DNA from: Zoogloea sp.
GTDB lineage: Bacteria > Pseudomonadota > Gammaproteobacteria > Burkholderiales > Rhodocyclaceae
Assembly: GCF_023150065.1 (NCBI RefSeq)
Contig: NZ_JAKLLN010000034.1
Coordinates: 1-32,903 of the forward strand
Direction of reading: 5' to 3'
DNA length: 32,903 nucleotides
The position numbers and the translations under genes were made by a program. The notes below the pieces were generated by a model. It saw only the letters and a program-made list of their open reading frames with translations, was not told the origin of the DNA and searched no databases. Each line of letters starts with the position of its first letter. Positions within the stretch are counted from its first letter, which is position 1. Positions 7,930 to 17,192 of this stretch are shown here, piece by piece.

Positions 7930-9111
7930 TCACCACTTGAAGGCCAGGGCGGCGCCCAGCCAGTGCTGGGACATGTCTACGCTCACCCCGGTGCTGGGCC
8001 CCGTCCCACGGACTTCGGAGCCGAAGGCCCGGGCATACATGAAGGACATTTCCGTATCCCGGCTCAGGGCGTAGGTGGCGCCCAGGGTGAAGTGATCCTG
8101 GGGGGTGACGGGCGCCAGGTAGTTCAGGGTGACGTTCTCGCGGCTGACGATCTGCTGGCCGTGGCTGACGCCGGTGCGCAGGGTGAGCGCCGGGCTGGCC
8201 TGCCAGGAGGCGCCGATCCGCGACACGGTCTGGCTGCGCCAGCCGAAGCCCGGCTCGGCCGCGGTGAGGGCGTTGGCCAGGGAGTCGATGTCGCCCCAGT
8301 TCACCCGCATCAGATCGGCAGCCACCACGATGCTGGCGGTGGGCCGCCAGGCCACGCCGACGCCGTAGCGCTCGGGGATGTCGAACTCGCCGCGATTGGC
8401 CAGCAGGTTGCGGTAGGCGCCCAGCTTGCCCATGCGGACGCGGGCGGAGTACATGGCGCCCAGGGTGAATTGCTCGCTCACCTGGCCCATCCAGCCGAGC
8501 TTGAAGCCGACGCCGGTGGAGGAGTCGGCGCCGGGGCTCTCTACGCCCGCGGCGTCCGGCACGCCGTCCACCTTGAAGCGCTGGTAGGCCAGGTCCACCG
8601 ACACCCCGACGGCGTGGCCCGGCGCCAGCTTGAGGGCGTAGGTGGGCGAGGCGATGATCTGGGTGAGCTTGGCACTGTCCTTGCCGGTTCCGCCCAGCAG
8701 CGGGGTGTCGTAAACGGTGCTCACGCCGTTTCCATACAGGGACAGGCCGATGGACTGGCGCTCATCGATGACGCGGTTGTAGCCCAGGTCGGGCACGGGG
8801 ATGGCCTTGACGCCATCGCCCTTGAACTCGGTTCCGCCAAAGCTGGACTTGGGGTCGACGATGACCACCGACAGGCCCAGGTCGAAGCGATCCCCCACCA
8901 TGGCCATGCCGGCGGGGTTGTTGGCGGCGGCGATGGCGTCCTGGGGCAGTGCGATGGACGCGCCGCCCATGCCCATGGCCTTGATGCCGTAGCCGTGGGG
9001 CATGGGGCCGTTGGTGGCGTGGGCGGGCGCTAAGGCGGCCAGGGTGGCGAGGGCGGCACCGGCGCGCACGCAGGCGTGACAGCGGGAAGCAGGGGTTGGG
9101 GTAGCAGGCAT
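7930..9111 (-). CDS. OmpP1/FadL-family outer-membrane transporter
   Basis: 393 residues with a CGGAG ribosome-binding site. An N-terminal signal sequence ends near AHATNG. Mature FadL hallmarks follow: GYGIKAMGMGGASIALPQDAIAAANNPAGMA (the hatch region with the NPA motif), then alternating beta strands ending in an aromatic-type C-terminus (LAFKW). FadL-family barrels pass hydrophobic molecules laterally through the outer membrane; homologues in catabolic clusters (TodX, XylN, StyE-like) take up aromatic hydrocarbons. Its place between a StyA-like oxygenase and its reductase argues for uptake of that enzyme's hydrophobic aromatic substrate. Gaps of 78 and 90 bp to its neighbours fit one operon. 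Confidence 0.9.
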   Translation of the reverse strand: MPATPTPASRCHACVRAGAALATLAALAPAHATNGPMPHGYGIKAMGMGGASIALPQDAIAAANNPAGMAMVGDRFDLGLSVVIVDPKSSFGGTEFKGDGVKAIPVPDLGYNRVIDERQSIGLSLYGNGVSTVYDTPLLGGTGKDSAKLTQIIASPTYALKLAPGHAVGVSVDLAYQRFKVDGVPDAAGVESPGADSSTGVGFKLGWMGQVSEQFTLGAMYSARVRMGKLGAYRNLLANRGEFDIPERYGVGVAWRPTASIVVAADLMRVNWGDIDSLANALTAAEPGFGWRSQTVSRIGASWQASPALTLRTGVSHGQQIVSRENVTLNYLAPVTPQDHFTLGATYALSRDTEMSFMYARAFGSEVRGTGPSTGVSVDMSQHWLGAALAFKW

Positions 9112-9189
9112 GATGGCTCCGAAGTTTGAGTTGTGTGGCTTGCGGGTGGCGGCCGGATCCTCGGATCCAGGGCCGGCGACCGTCGGAGT

Positions 9190-10419
9190 TCAGGCGGCCA
9201 TCGCCGTGTCTTCCAGCAGGCGGCGGGTGGCCTCCGGATCGTAGAACCAGGTGGACAGGCTCTTCGGATCGTTGAAGGCATCGGCAAAGGTCGCGGCCAG
9301 GCTGGCGTTCCCGGCACAGGTGCCGAGGAACTGCATGACGTGGGGCGGGGGCGGAAGGAGCATGGCGTTGGTGAAGCGCGCCGACCACTGGGCGTAGTCC
9401 CAGTAGCGGGCGGCCAGGGCGTCCATCCAGGCGTCGTCGAAGGCGGCGCTACCCTGGGCCACGATGGCGTCCAGATACATGCTGGCGCCCTTGGCGGCAT
9501 TGTTCGAGCCCTGCCCGGTCATCGGGTCGTTCAGCACCAGGATGTCGCCCATGCCCAGCACCTTCCGGCCCGAGGGCAGCACGCCGATGGCGTGGCGCAC
9601 CGTGGGGGCGACGCGGCCATACAGGATGCCGTTATCGTCGGTCAGGCGGATGTTCTCGAAGCGCGGCGCCTCCCCGGGGAAGAACTCGGCGATCAGGGCC
9701 TTGGTCATGGCCAGATGGTCGGCGGGCGTCTTCACCGTATCCCAGCGGTCCATCGGGCCGCCGATCACGCACTCGATATTGATGATGTCGCAGGGGCCGC
9801 TGTGGGTCAGGCCCGGGAAATGCACCAGCTCGCCCACCCCCGGATTGAGGTTGATGTTGAGGGCGGTGAAGTCATCCCGCGGCACCATGCCGTGCACGTA
9901 GGTCAGGGCGATGGCGCGCTGGGGGCGGTCGAAGGTGCAGCGCAGGGCGTCACGCTCGAACAGCTTGCCCAGTTCGCCCTTGCCGGTGGCCACCAGCACC
10001 AGGTCGGCGCTCTCGGTCAGGCGCTCCAGTTCGTCCATATCCACTTCGCCGATCACCAGATTTCCGCCCCGGCGCTGGAATTCGTCCATCCACTTCGGCA
10101 TCTTGACGCGCTGGTCCACCGATTGCCCATTGGCCGACATGCGCGCCCGGAAATCCAGCAGGGTGCCGATCTGCGCGTTGCCGGCCTTGACGTGAATGCC
10201 CTGGATCGGCGGACAGTCCTCGTCCCAGAAAGCCAGCCCCAATTCACGCTCATGGCTCAGGGCCATGTCGTACATCGACTGGCTGGAAAGGACTTTCCCT
10301 TTGGCGATTTCCTCGCCAGTCCGATTGGATATGGCCGTAACCGAATAACCCTTATCCAGAAGACCAATACCCAGCTGCAAACCCGCCTGGCCGGCACCGA
10401 CAATTGTGATTTTGCGCAT
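9190..10419 (-). CDS. StyA-like two-component flavoprotein monooxygenase
   Basis: 409 residues, close to the 415 of styrene monooxygenase StyA. The N-terminal FAD-binding Rossmann fold is MRKITIVGAGQAGLQLGIGL with GxGxxG at residues 8-13. A late segment GMGDILVLNDPMTGQGSNNAAKGA corresponds to the second FAD-contacting motif of group E monooxygenases. Family members epoxidise styrene or oxidise indole using reduced FAD from a separate reductase. There is no NAD(P)H-binding domain of its own, consistent with the reductase encoded two genes downstream. It is the first gene of the operon. Whether the natural substrate is styrene, indole or another bicyclic aromatic cannot be decided; the N-heterocycle cluster nearby makes indole-like compounds attractive. 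The region upstream lacks the XylS-type boxes found at three other promoters here, so control may differ. Confidence 0.88.
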   Translation of the reverse strand: MRKITIVGAGQAGLQLGIGLLDKGYSVTAISNRTGEEIAKGKVLSSQSMYDMALSHERELGLAFWDEDCPPIQGIHVKAGNAQIGTLLDFRARMSANGQSVDQRVKMPKWMDEFQRRGGNLVIGEVDMDELERLTESADLVLVATGKGELGKLFERDALRCTFDRPQRAIALTYVHGMVPRDDFTALNINLNPGVGELVHFPGLTHSGPCDIINIECVIGGPMDRWDTVKTPADHLAMTKALIAEFFPGEAPRFENIRLTDDNGILYGRVAPTVRHAIGVLPSGRKVLGMGDILVLNDPMTGQGSNNAAKGASMYLDAIVAQGSAAFDDAWMDALAARYWDYAQWSARFTNAMLLPPPPHVMQFLGTCAGNASLAATFADAFNDPKSLSTWFYDPEATRRLLEDTAMAA

Positions 10420-10593
10420 GATTGATTGCTCCGCGTCCGAAAATTGATTGGGGGCCCGCTGTTGCGGGCGTTTTCAATTTCGGCCAAGCGGAATTGGCCG
10501 GCTATGCGATTCATGCCGCACCTGTGCATTGAGTGCACCCCGGCGCGGGCAAACCCGGCGGCGGCCGGCGGATTTCCGCCCCTGAAAATCCCC
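10420..10593. promoter_or_regulatory. leader of StyA-like operon: hairpin and inverted repeat
   Basis: Two structures lie in the 5' region of the leftward operon. One is the hairpin GCCCGC-TGTT-GCGGGC at 10454-10469. The other is a 20-bp inverted repeat at 10481-10500, with arms CGGCCAA and TTGGCCG around GCGGAA. A palindromic GTGCAC occurs at 10532-10537. The inverted repeat is a candidate operator. No GGNTA-type XylS box was found on the minus strand. Confidence 0.35.
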
Positions 10594-10655
10594 TGCGTCC
10601 AGTGGACAGTCCCTGCGCTTGACGGATAGTCGCCTTTCCCCCCGGTCCTTAGATT
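10594..10655 (+). promoter_or_regulatory. XylS/Pm-type promoter of transporter operon
   Basis: Two direct repeats of the XylS-family box TGCR-N6-GGNTA: TGCG-TCCAGT-GGACA (10594-10608, one mismatch in the second half) and TGCG-CTTGAC-GGATA (10614-10628). Their starts are exactly 20 bp apart. A -10-like TAGATT (10650-10655) begins after 21 nt. The Pm promoter of the TOL plasmid has the same layout with a 21-bp repeat distance and the same 21-nt gap to its TAGGCT. The predicted start site near 10662 leaves a leader of about 55 nt before the first gene. Confidence 0.65.
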
Positions 10656-10716
10656 GACGCCATGTTCTGGTGGCCCGAATCCACGGGTTTCCACCCCTTA
10701 ACTGGATAGACGTTCT

Positions 10717-11772
10717 ATGGATCGCATTTCTTCCGAAGTCGAACCGGTGCTCGGCAGCGCCGGGGCCCCGCCCTCGCGTCTGCGCGGCACGGCGGTGAAA
10801 GTCACGGTGTCGAGCGTGCCCTGGCTGATCATTGGCGGGCTGCTGTGGGCCGGCCTGTTCATCAAGCCCGAACCGGTCGGGGGCACGGTGCAGCCGCCCA
10901 TCCTCGAGCGGCGGGATCATTTCTACGGAATCGCCCGGGCCCCGGCGGAGGGCATCTGGGTGGCGGGCTCCCACGGCAAGATCGTGGCCATCGACGCCCA
11001 GGGCAAGGCCCAGGCTCTGCAGACCCCCACCGACCAGACCCTGCAGGACATCGCCGTGTGGGACGGCGGCCGCGGCGTGGCGGTGGGCAACGAAGGGGTG
11101 GTGCTGACCACCGCCGACGCCGGCCGGCGGTGGACGAACATGGAGGGCGTGCCCCGCTCCGAGGTGGCCAACAAGCTCACCCGGGTGCGCATTGCAGCGG
11201 AAGGCAAGGCCGTTGCCACCGGCGAAATGGGCGCCCTCCTCGTCAGCAAGGATTACGGCGCCACCTGGACCCGCCTGCGCGACGAAGAGGACGTGGCCTG
11301 GAACGACGCCGCGCTGCTGCCGGGCGGTGGCCTGGTGGTGGTGGGCGAGTTCGGCCGGATCCTGGTCAGCCCGGATGGGGGCAACAACTGGCAGACGCCG
11401 GCAGTACCCGTCGAAAGCTCACTCATGGCGGTGGCCTTCCGCAATGCCAGCGACGGCGTGGCCGTGGGCCTGGAAGGGGTGGTGCTGACTACCCGCGACG
11501 GCGGCCGCAGCTGGCAGCGGGAAAAGCTCGACAGCCAGGCGCACCTGTTTGACGTGGCCTGGGACGAGGCCAACCAGCGCTGGCTCGGCACCGGCGCCCT
11601 CGGCACCTGGGTGAAGGCCGGCGCCGCCGCCACCGACTGGCAAAGCGGCCGCCTGGATGAACGGGACCTGGCCTGGCACACCCGCGTGCTGCCCGTCGGC
11701 GCAGAGGCCTGGCTGACCGGCGCCAACGTCGGCCGCTGGGACGGCCAGCGCTGGCAGGCCCTGGGCCGCTGA
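10717..11772 (+). CDS. YCF48-like beta-propeller protein, membrane anchored
   Basis: 351 residues. A short cytoplasmic N-terminus is followed by one membrane segment near residues 33-50 (VPWLIIGGLLWAGLFI). Four to six BNR/Asp-box-like repeats follow, for example VVLTTADAGRRW, LLVSKDYGATWTRL, ILVSPDGGNNW and VVLTTRDGGRSW. This is the YCF48/Hcf136-like propeller family; in proteobacteria such genes commonly lie beside an RND/MMPL transporter with DUF1302 and DUF1329 proteins, as here. The propeller should face the periplasm and may act as an assembly or accessory factor for the RND protein. The gene is not related to photosystem function in this setting. It is the first gene of the operon downstream of the XylS-type promoter. 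Confidence 0.85.
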   Translation: MDRISSEVEPVLGSAGAPPSRLRGTAVKVTVSSVPWLIIGGLLWAGLFIKPEPVGGTVQPPILERRDHFYGIARAPAEGIWVAGSHGKIVAIDAQGKAQALQTPTDQTLQDIAVWDGGRGVAVGNEGVVLTTADAGRRWTNMEGVPRSEVANKLTRVRIAAEGKAVATGEMGALLVSKDYGATWTRLRDEEDVAWNDAALLPGGGLVVVGEFGRILVSPDGGNNWQTPAVPVESSLMAVAFRNASDGVAVGLEGVVLTTRDGGRSWQREKLDSQAHLFDVAWDEANQRWLGTGALGTWVKAGAAATDWQSGRLDERDLAWHTRVLPVGAEAWLTGANVGRWDGQRWQALGR

Positions 11773-11829
11773 AGCCCGACCGCCCCCCTCCCCTTCCCCC
11801 AACGCCTCACCTGCCCGGGATACACGATC

Positions 11830-14196
11830 ATGATTGAAAGAATCGCCGCATTCTGCATGCGTCGGCGCGCGCTGGTGGCCGGCCTGATTGCCTGCCTGAC
11901 CCTCGTGCTGAGCTGGTTTGCCCTGCACATCGAAGTACGCACCGTGTTCGAGGACATGCTCCCGTCCCGCCACGAATACGTACAGACCCACCAGAAATTC
12001 AAGGACACCTTTGGCGGCTCGAACATGGTCACGATCATGCTCGAGGTGGACAAGGGCGACATCTTCGACATGGAGGTGCTGGAGAAAGTCCGCACCCTGA
12101 CCCTGGGCCTGCGCGAGGTCTCGGCGGTCAATCCCTTCCAGATCACCTCCCTGGCGTCCAAGAAACTCAAGGAAGTCCGCGCCTCCACCGACGGCATCGA
12201 GACGCGGCCGCTGATGTGGCCCGAGCTGCCGGCCAACGCCGAGGAGCTGGCCGCCCTCAAGCAGGCCGTGCTGCGCAACCCGCTGGTGTACGGCCCCTTC
12301 GTCTCCAAGGATCTCCAGGCCACGCTGATCACCGTGGACTTCATCGACCGGGAGGTGGATTACACCAAGGTCTTCGACGAGATCGGCGCCCTGGTGAAGA
12401 AGGTGGAGAGCGACCGGGTGGGCGTGCGGGTGGTGGGCGCCCCCATCCTGTACGGCTGGGTCGAGCACTACCTGCCCGAGACGCTGAAGCTGGTGGCGAT
12501 TGCCCTGGCCCTGACCCTGGCCATGCTGTTTCTGCTGCTGCGCACCTGGCGCGGGGTGATCCTGCCCCTGCTGGCCGGCGCGGTCAGCGCCACCTGGGCC
12601 CTGGGCATCTGCCACCTGCTGGGCATCCACTTCGAGCCCCTGGTGATCGTGGTGGCCATGCTCATCACCTCCCGGGCGGTGTCCCACTCGGTGCAGATCG
12701 TCAATCGCTTCGACGACGAGCTGGCGCACATCGCCGAGGGCAGCGAAACCTCCCGCCAGGCGGCGCACGTCGCCCTGGTGGATCTCTTCCGCCCTGGCAT
12801 GGTGGGGGTGGTTGCCGACGCGGCGTGCATGGCGGTGGTGGCCCTCAGCCCCATCCCCATGCTGCAGAAGCTCACCCTGCTGTCGGTGGTGTGGGTGATG
12901 ACCCTGACCATCAGCGCGGTGATCCTGACCCCCGTGCTGCTGTCGTGGATCCGCAAGCCCCAGGGCACCGCCCACGGCGTCGACCTGGCCCCGCTGCTGC
13001 GCAAGGTGCTGGACTTCGGTCTGTGGATGGCCCTGTCGCGCTTCCGCTACGTGGTCATCGGCTGCAGCGTGGTGGTGCTGCTCAGCTCCGGCTTCTACGC
13101 CCTCAAGCTCAAGGTCGGCGATGCCAACCCGGGCTCGCCCATCCTGTGGCCCGAGGCCACCTACAACCAGGATTCCACCGCCATCAACAAGCGCTTTGAC
13201 GGGGTGGACCGGCTGTTCGTGGTGATCGGCGAGGACGGCAAGGAGGGGCTGGTCAAGGGCAACGAGGCCCTGCAGGCCATGAACCGCTTCCAGCGCTTCA
13301 TGGAAGTGCAACCCGAGATCGGCGGCTCCATCTCGATTGCCGATGTGGTGCCGGTGCTCAACAGCACCCTGCGCGAGGGCAACCCCCGCTACGAGGAGCT
13401 GGGCGCCACGGCCGCCATCAACGGCAGCCTGATGGCGATCCTCGAATCCGTGTCCGAACCCGGCGACATGGACCGTTTTGTGGACGGCCAGGCGGCCAAC
13501 GGCTCCGTCACCCTGATGTTCCGCGACCGCCAGGGCGAGACCATCCGCACGGCCATGGCGCGCATCAAGGAGTTCATCGCCGCCAACCCGCTGCAGAGCG
13601 GCGAATGGCAGCTGGCCGGCGGGCTGATCGGCATCACCGCCGCCATGAACGAGGTGATCCTGGCCAGCCAGATCGAAGGCGTGGCCCTGGCCCTGCTGGT
13701 GCTGATGATCATCTGCACCGTGGTCTATCGCTCCACCGTGGCCGGCATGCTCTTCATGGTGCCGGTGATCATCTCCAACACCCTCACCTTCGCCTTCATG
13801 GCCTGGCAGGACATCGGGATGAGCATCAACACCGTGCCGGTGGCGGCCCTGGGCATCGGCCTGGGGGTGGATTACGCCTTCTACATCGCCGACCGCATCA
13901 AGGAAGAGATTGCCATCGGCACAAGCCCCGAGGCCGCCATCCGCATCGCCCTGCACTCCGCCGGCATGGGCGTGCTGGTCACCGCCAGCGTGCTGATCCT
14001 CAGCACCCTGCTGTGGTGGGCCTCGTCCCTGCGCTTCCAGGCCGAGATGGGCCTGCTGATGGCCATCTGGCTGGGCATCTCGGCCATGTCGGCGCTGTTC
14101 GTGATGCCTTCGGTGATCTACGTCTTCCGCCCCGATTTCATCTTCGGACGCAAGGACCGGCCCGTGCTGGCCGGCATCCAGCCGCAAGCGCACTAG
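11830..14196 (+). CDS. RND/MMPL-family transporter
   Basis: 788 residues with the duplicated RND layout: a membrane helix at residues 10-35, a large periplasmic loop to about 215, five or so helices at 217-380, a helix near 402-425, a second periplasmic loop to about 610, and a final five-helix bundle (616-765). The second half contains AALGIGLGVDYAFYIADRIKEE, the conserved GxGxDY segment of the RND/HAE2-MMPL group. Members move lipids or hydrophobic compounds using the proton gradient. There is no membrane-fusion or TolC gene nearby; instead it is grouped with YCF48, DUF1302 and DUF1329 proteins, a recurring set in aromatic, steroid and terpenoid degraders. Direction and substrate are unknown; placement in the predicted OxoS regulon suggests a role with the N-heterocyclic substrate or its products. 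Confidence 0.88.
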   Translation: MIERIAAFCMRRRALVAGLIACLTLVLSWFALHIEVRTVFEDMLPSRHEYVQTHQKFKDTFGGSNMVTIMLEVDKGDIFDMEVLEKVRTLTLGLREVSAVNPFQITSLASKKLKEVRASTDGIETRPLMWPELPANAEELAALKQAVLRNPLVYGPFVSKDLQATLITVDFIDREVDYTKVFDEIGALVKKVESDRVGVRVVGAPILYGWVEHYLPETLKLVAIALALTLAMLFLLLRTWRGVILPLLAGAVSATWALGICHLLGIHFEPLVIVVAMLITSRAVSHSVQIVNRFDDELAHIAEGSETSRQAAHVALVDLFRPGMVGVVADAACMAVVALSPIPMLQKLTLLSVVWVMTLTISAVILTPVLLSWIRKPQGTAHGVDLAPLLRKVLDFGLWMALSRFRYVVIGCSVVVLLSSGFYALKLKVGDANPGSPILWPEATYNQDSTAINKRFDGVDRLFVVIGEDGKEGLVKGNEALQAMNRFQRFMEVQPEIGGSISIADVVPVLNSTLREGNPRYEELGATAAINGSLMAILESVSEPGDMDRFVDGQAANGSVTLMFRDRQGETIRTAMARIKEFIAANPLQSGEWQLAGGLIGITAAMNEVILASQIEGVALALLVLMIICTVVYRSTVAGMLFMVPVIISNTLTFAFMAWQDIGMSINTVPVAALGIGLGVDYAFYIADRIKEEIAIGTSPEAAIRIALHSAGMGVLVTASVLILSTLLWWASSLRFQAEMGLLMAIWLGISAMSALFVMPSVIYVFRPDFIFGRKDRPVLAGIQPQAH

Positions 14197-14250
14197 GTTT
14201 CTTCAATCCGCCGGGTCTCCGGCAACACCCCAGCAATCCAGGAGAAGAAC

Positions 14251-15879
14251 ATGAGGAATGGAAACATGAGCCGCCGGCACGGCGCCAACCTGCCGAGGCG
14301 CGCGGCGCTTGCGGTGATGCTCGCCACCATGGGCCAGGCCGCCAGCGCCGGCGAACCGGGCGAGGTCAAGATCGACGGCTTCCTGCGGCAGGAGCTGTCG
14401 TGGAACACGGCCAACTGGAAGGACACGCCCAACTACAATGACCAGGGCAAGCTCTCGATGGCCCGCTCCACGGCCCGCATCAACATCGACTGGACGCCGG
14501 TGCGGGATGTGTCGGTGGTCACCAAGCTGCGCGCAGTGGGCGAGATCAAGACCTCCTTCCTCAACCACCTGGAGAAGATGGGCGCCTACAACTACGGCGC
14601 CAGCAACGGCCGTGGCGACATCATGGCCCTGTACAACAAGAACGACATCAGCGACGTGGTGCGCGAGATGTACGTGGATTTCCCGCTGGGTGAGCGCTCC
14701 CGCGTGCGCCTGGGCAAGCAGCAGATCGTGTGGGGCGAGACCGACTTCTTCGCCGCCAACGACCTGGTGCATGGCTTCGACTACACCTGGCGCTCCTTCC
14801 TCGACCCGGCCAACGAGGAGCTGCGCAAGGCCAGCATCATCGCCAAGCTGAACGTGGACGTGCCCGAACTCGATGGCGGCGTGGAGCTGTTCGTGCGCCC
14901 CGGCTGGGACCGCAAGTCGGATATCGGCAACGAGCTCGACGTGTATGGCGGGCGCTGGTCCAGCCAGTCGGTGGTGGGCGTGGACTTCCGCAACATCGAC
15001 CCCTACGACTTCCGCAACCCCAAGGGCAACGCCCGCGAGGTGACCGGCGGCATCCGCTGGACCGGCCTGGCCAAGGACATCAACTACTCGGTGTCCTACC
15101 TCAAGACCTACTGGAACAACCCCCTGCTCAACGCCGCCAGCACGCTCAAGCTGTTCGGCCTGCCGGGCGCGCCCTCCGGCGCCACCACCGTGGGCCGGCC
15201 CAACAGCCTGGGTGTGGCCGGCGACCTGATCTACCCCACCGTGGATGTGTTCGGCGCCACCGCCAGCGGCTACGCGGCCTGGGCCGATGCGGTGTTCAGC
15301 ACCGAAGTGGCCTTCATCAAGGACGCGCCCTACCAGTTCCAGAACGGCGCGCTGGCCGGCCCCCTGTCCCAGGCCGTGGCACCCGGCTTTGACGGCATCA
15401 AGCGCAAGGACCTGGTGGCCTGGATGGTGCGCATGGACAAGAACATCGCCGCCACCCAGCAGTGGCTGGGCACCGAGAAACCCATGTTCTTCTCGGTGCA
15501 GCTGTTCGACAAATGGCTGATGGACTACGACAAGGGCGAGCGCCTGCTCAACGCCGTGGGCGCCGGCCAGCTCACCAAGGAGCACTCCCTGCTGCTCACC
15601 GCCATCTTCGACCTCTCCTATGACAGCGGCCGCATCAAGCCCAACCTGGTGGTGGGCACCGACCTGACCTATGCCGGCGGCTTCATCGTGCCCTCGGTGA
15701 CCATGGAGCTGAACAAGAACTGGCGCTGGAAGGTGGAGTACGACAAGTTCTGGAACGACGAACACCGCGACCTCAACAAGTGCCCGGCCGGCAACGTGGC
15801 CGTCTGCGACAGCGCCAGCCTCTTCGGCTACTTCCACAAGCGCGACCAGCTTTACACCAGCCTGACCTACCTCTTCTGA
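14251..15879 (+). CDS. DUF1302 family outer-membrane protein
   Basis: 542 residues, preceded by AGGAG 7 nt before the ATG at 14251; a second ATG at 14266 is possible. An N-terminal signal peptide ends around ASAGEPG. The mature protein begins VKIDGFLRQELSW and continues as a beta-rich chain with many aromatic residues, ending TSLTYLF, a typical outer-membrane barrel C-terminus. DUF1302 proteins are predicted barrels that occur next to DUF1329 and RND/MMPL genes. The biochemical role is not established; a porin-like or trans-envelope channel role for hydrophobic compounds is inference from structure and gene order. Confidence 0.88.
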   Translation: MRNGNMSRRHGANLPRRAALAVMLATMGQAASAGEPGEVKIDGFLRQELSWNTANWKDTPNYNDQGKLSMARSTARINIDWTPVRDVSVVTKLRAVGEIKTSFLNHLEKMGAYNYGASNGRGDIMALYNKNDISDVVREMYVDFPLGERSRVRLGKQQIVWGETDFFAANDLVHGFDYTWRSFLDPANEELRKASIIAKLNVDVPELDGGVELFVRPGWDRKSDIGNELDVYGGRWSSQSVVGVDFRNIDPYDFRNPKGNAREVTGGIRWTGLAKDINYSVSYLKTYWNNPLLNAASTLKLFGLPGAPSGATTVGRPNSLGVAGDLIYPTVDVFGATASGYAAWADAVFSTEVAFIKDAPYQFQNGALAGPLSQAVAPGFDGIKRKDLVAWMVRMDKNIAATQQWLGTEKPMFFSVQLFDKWLMDYDKGERLLNAVGAGQLTKEHSLLLTAIFDLSYDSGRIKPNLVVGTDLTYAGGFIVPSVTMELNKNWRWKVEYDKFWNDEHRDLNKCPAGNVAVCDSASLFGYFHKRDQLYTSLTYLF

Positions 15880-15900
15880 CCCCCTCGGAGCTCCACGACC

Positions 15901-17166
15901 ATGTCTGCACACAAACCCACCCTCGCCAGTGCCTGCGCGGCGCTGCTCAGCCTCTCCGTCGGCAGCGTCTGCGCCGCCGAGCTTGCGCCGGGCACCGTCA
16001 TCTCGGCCGAGAACATCGACAAGATCAAGAACGACACCTTTGAAGGCCTCACCATCGCCAGCCTGCTCACCGAGAAGATGGAATGGCGCATCCGCAACAA
16101 CGGCTGGAAGCTGCCCCTGGCCAAGTCCCAGAAGGTCAAGCTCGACCCCAAGTGGCTGAAGGCCTCGGAAGCCAACGCCGGCAAGACCAAGATCAACGCG
16201 GAGAGCTGTCAGGTGGATGGCTGGAGCGCCGGCCAGCCCTTCCCCAACATCGACACCAAAGACCCCCAGGCCGCCGAGAAAATCGTGTGGAACTGGCACC
16301 TGGGCCAGCTGGTGGGTGACGTGGCCATCGTGCCCTTCTACACCCAGGTGCTGATCGACGGGCAGAAGGGCGTGCACGCCGAGCCGGTTGCCGAGTTCAC
16401 CCGCTACGCCATGAAGGGCCGCCTGTCGGGCGAGGCCACCCAGGGCGACGGCACCCAGCGCGGGCGCCAGCTGCTCTACTTCAAGGCCCCGTCGGACATG
16501 AAAGGCATTGGCACCTTCACCATCCAGTACGACTCGGTGAAGGTGAATGACGTGTGGGCCTACGTGCCCGCCGTGCGCCGCGTGCGTCGCCTGTCCGGCG
16601 GAGCCTGGATGGACCCGGTGGGCTCCTCCGACCAGCTCCAGGACGACCTGGAGATCTTCAACGCCCGCCCCTGCTGGTACAAGGGCTACAAGCTGCTGGG
16701 CAAGCGCCACGTGCTGGCGGTGATGCACAGCAAGTACCCTCTGTGGAACGCCAAGGGTGACAGCTTCGAGAAGAAGTACCCGGTACTCGAAAACAAGGCG
16801 CCCTACTGGAACATGAACAACAACAACTTCGAGCCGCGGGAAGTGTACGTGGTGGAAGCCACCACCCCGTCCGAGCACCCCTACAGCAAGAAGATCCTCT
16901 ACATCGACACCCAGTTCCCGCGGATCCACTACGGTGAGGCCTACAACCGCAAGGGCGAGTTCTGGAAGTTCATGGAGTGGCATTCCTTCCCGGGCAAGGC
17001 CGAGGACGGCTTCCTGGACATCCGCACCGCCGCCGGCGCGATCATCGACTTCCAGCGCAATCACGCCACGGTGTCCCTGATCGACACCGCCACCTGGAAG
17101 ACCAACCCGCCGGGGGTGAAGGAATCCGACGTGTCCCTGCAGACCCTGCAGTCGGCCGGCCGCTGA
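15901..17166 (+). CDS. DUF1329 family periplasmic protein
   Basis: 421 residues, 21 bp after the DUF1302 gene. A signal peptide ends near SVCAAEL. The mature domain contains LAPGTVISAENIDKIKNDTFEG, YDSVKVNDVWAYVPAVRRVRRLSGGAWMDPVGSSDQ and a C-terminal FPRIHYGEAYNRKGEFWKF, all typical of DUF1329. The family has a LolA/LolB-like fold, so binding of lipid-like ligands in the periplasm is the usual suggestion. With the DUF1302 barrel and the RND pump it may form an envelope-spanning transport path. It is the last gene before a strong intrinsic terminator. Confidence 0.9.
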   Translation: MSAHKPTLASACAALLSLSVGSVCAAELAPGTVISAENIDKIKNDTFEGLTIASLLTEKMEWRIRNNGWKLPLAKSQKVKLDPKWLKASEANAGKTKINAESCQVDGWSAGQPFPNIDTKDPQAAEKIVWNWHLGQLVGDVAIVPFYTQVLIDGQKGVHAEPVAEFTRYAMKGRLSGEATQGDGTQRGRQLLYFKAPSDMKGIGTFTIQYDSVKVNDVWAYVPAVRRVRRLSGGAWMDPVGSSDQLQDDLEIFNARPCWYKGYKLLGKRHVLAVMHSKYPLWNAKGDSFEKKYPVLENKAPYWNMNNNNFEPREVYVVEATTPSEHPYSKKILYIDTQFPRIHYGEAYNRKGEFWKFMEWHSFPGKAEDGFLDIRTAAGAIIDFQRNHATVSLIDTATWKTNPPGVKESDVSLQTLQSAGR

Positions 17167-17192
17167 TCCCGCCCACCCGTCAGCCCTGACCG

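Noticed and set aside
10420-10593. XylS-type boxes for the StyA-like operon
   Set aside because: No GGNTA half-site occurs on the minus strand in this region, despite TGCA and GTGCAC being present.
11419-14193. A 924-codon open frame on the minus strand opposite the RND transporter
   Set aside because: It is a high-GC shadow frame rich in His, Gln and Gly with no domain; the plus-strand frame is an unmistakable RND protein.
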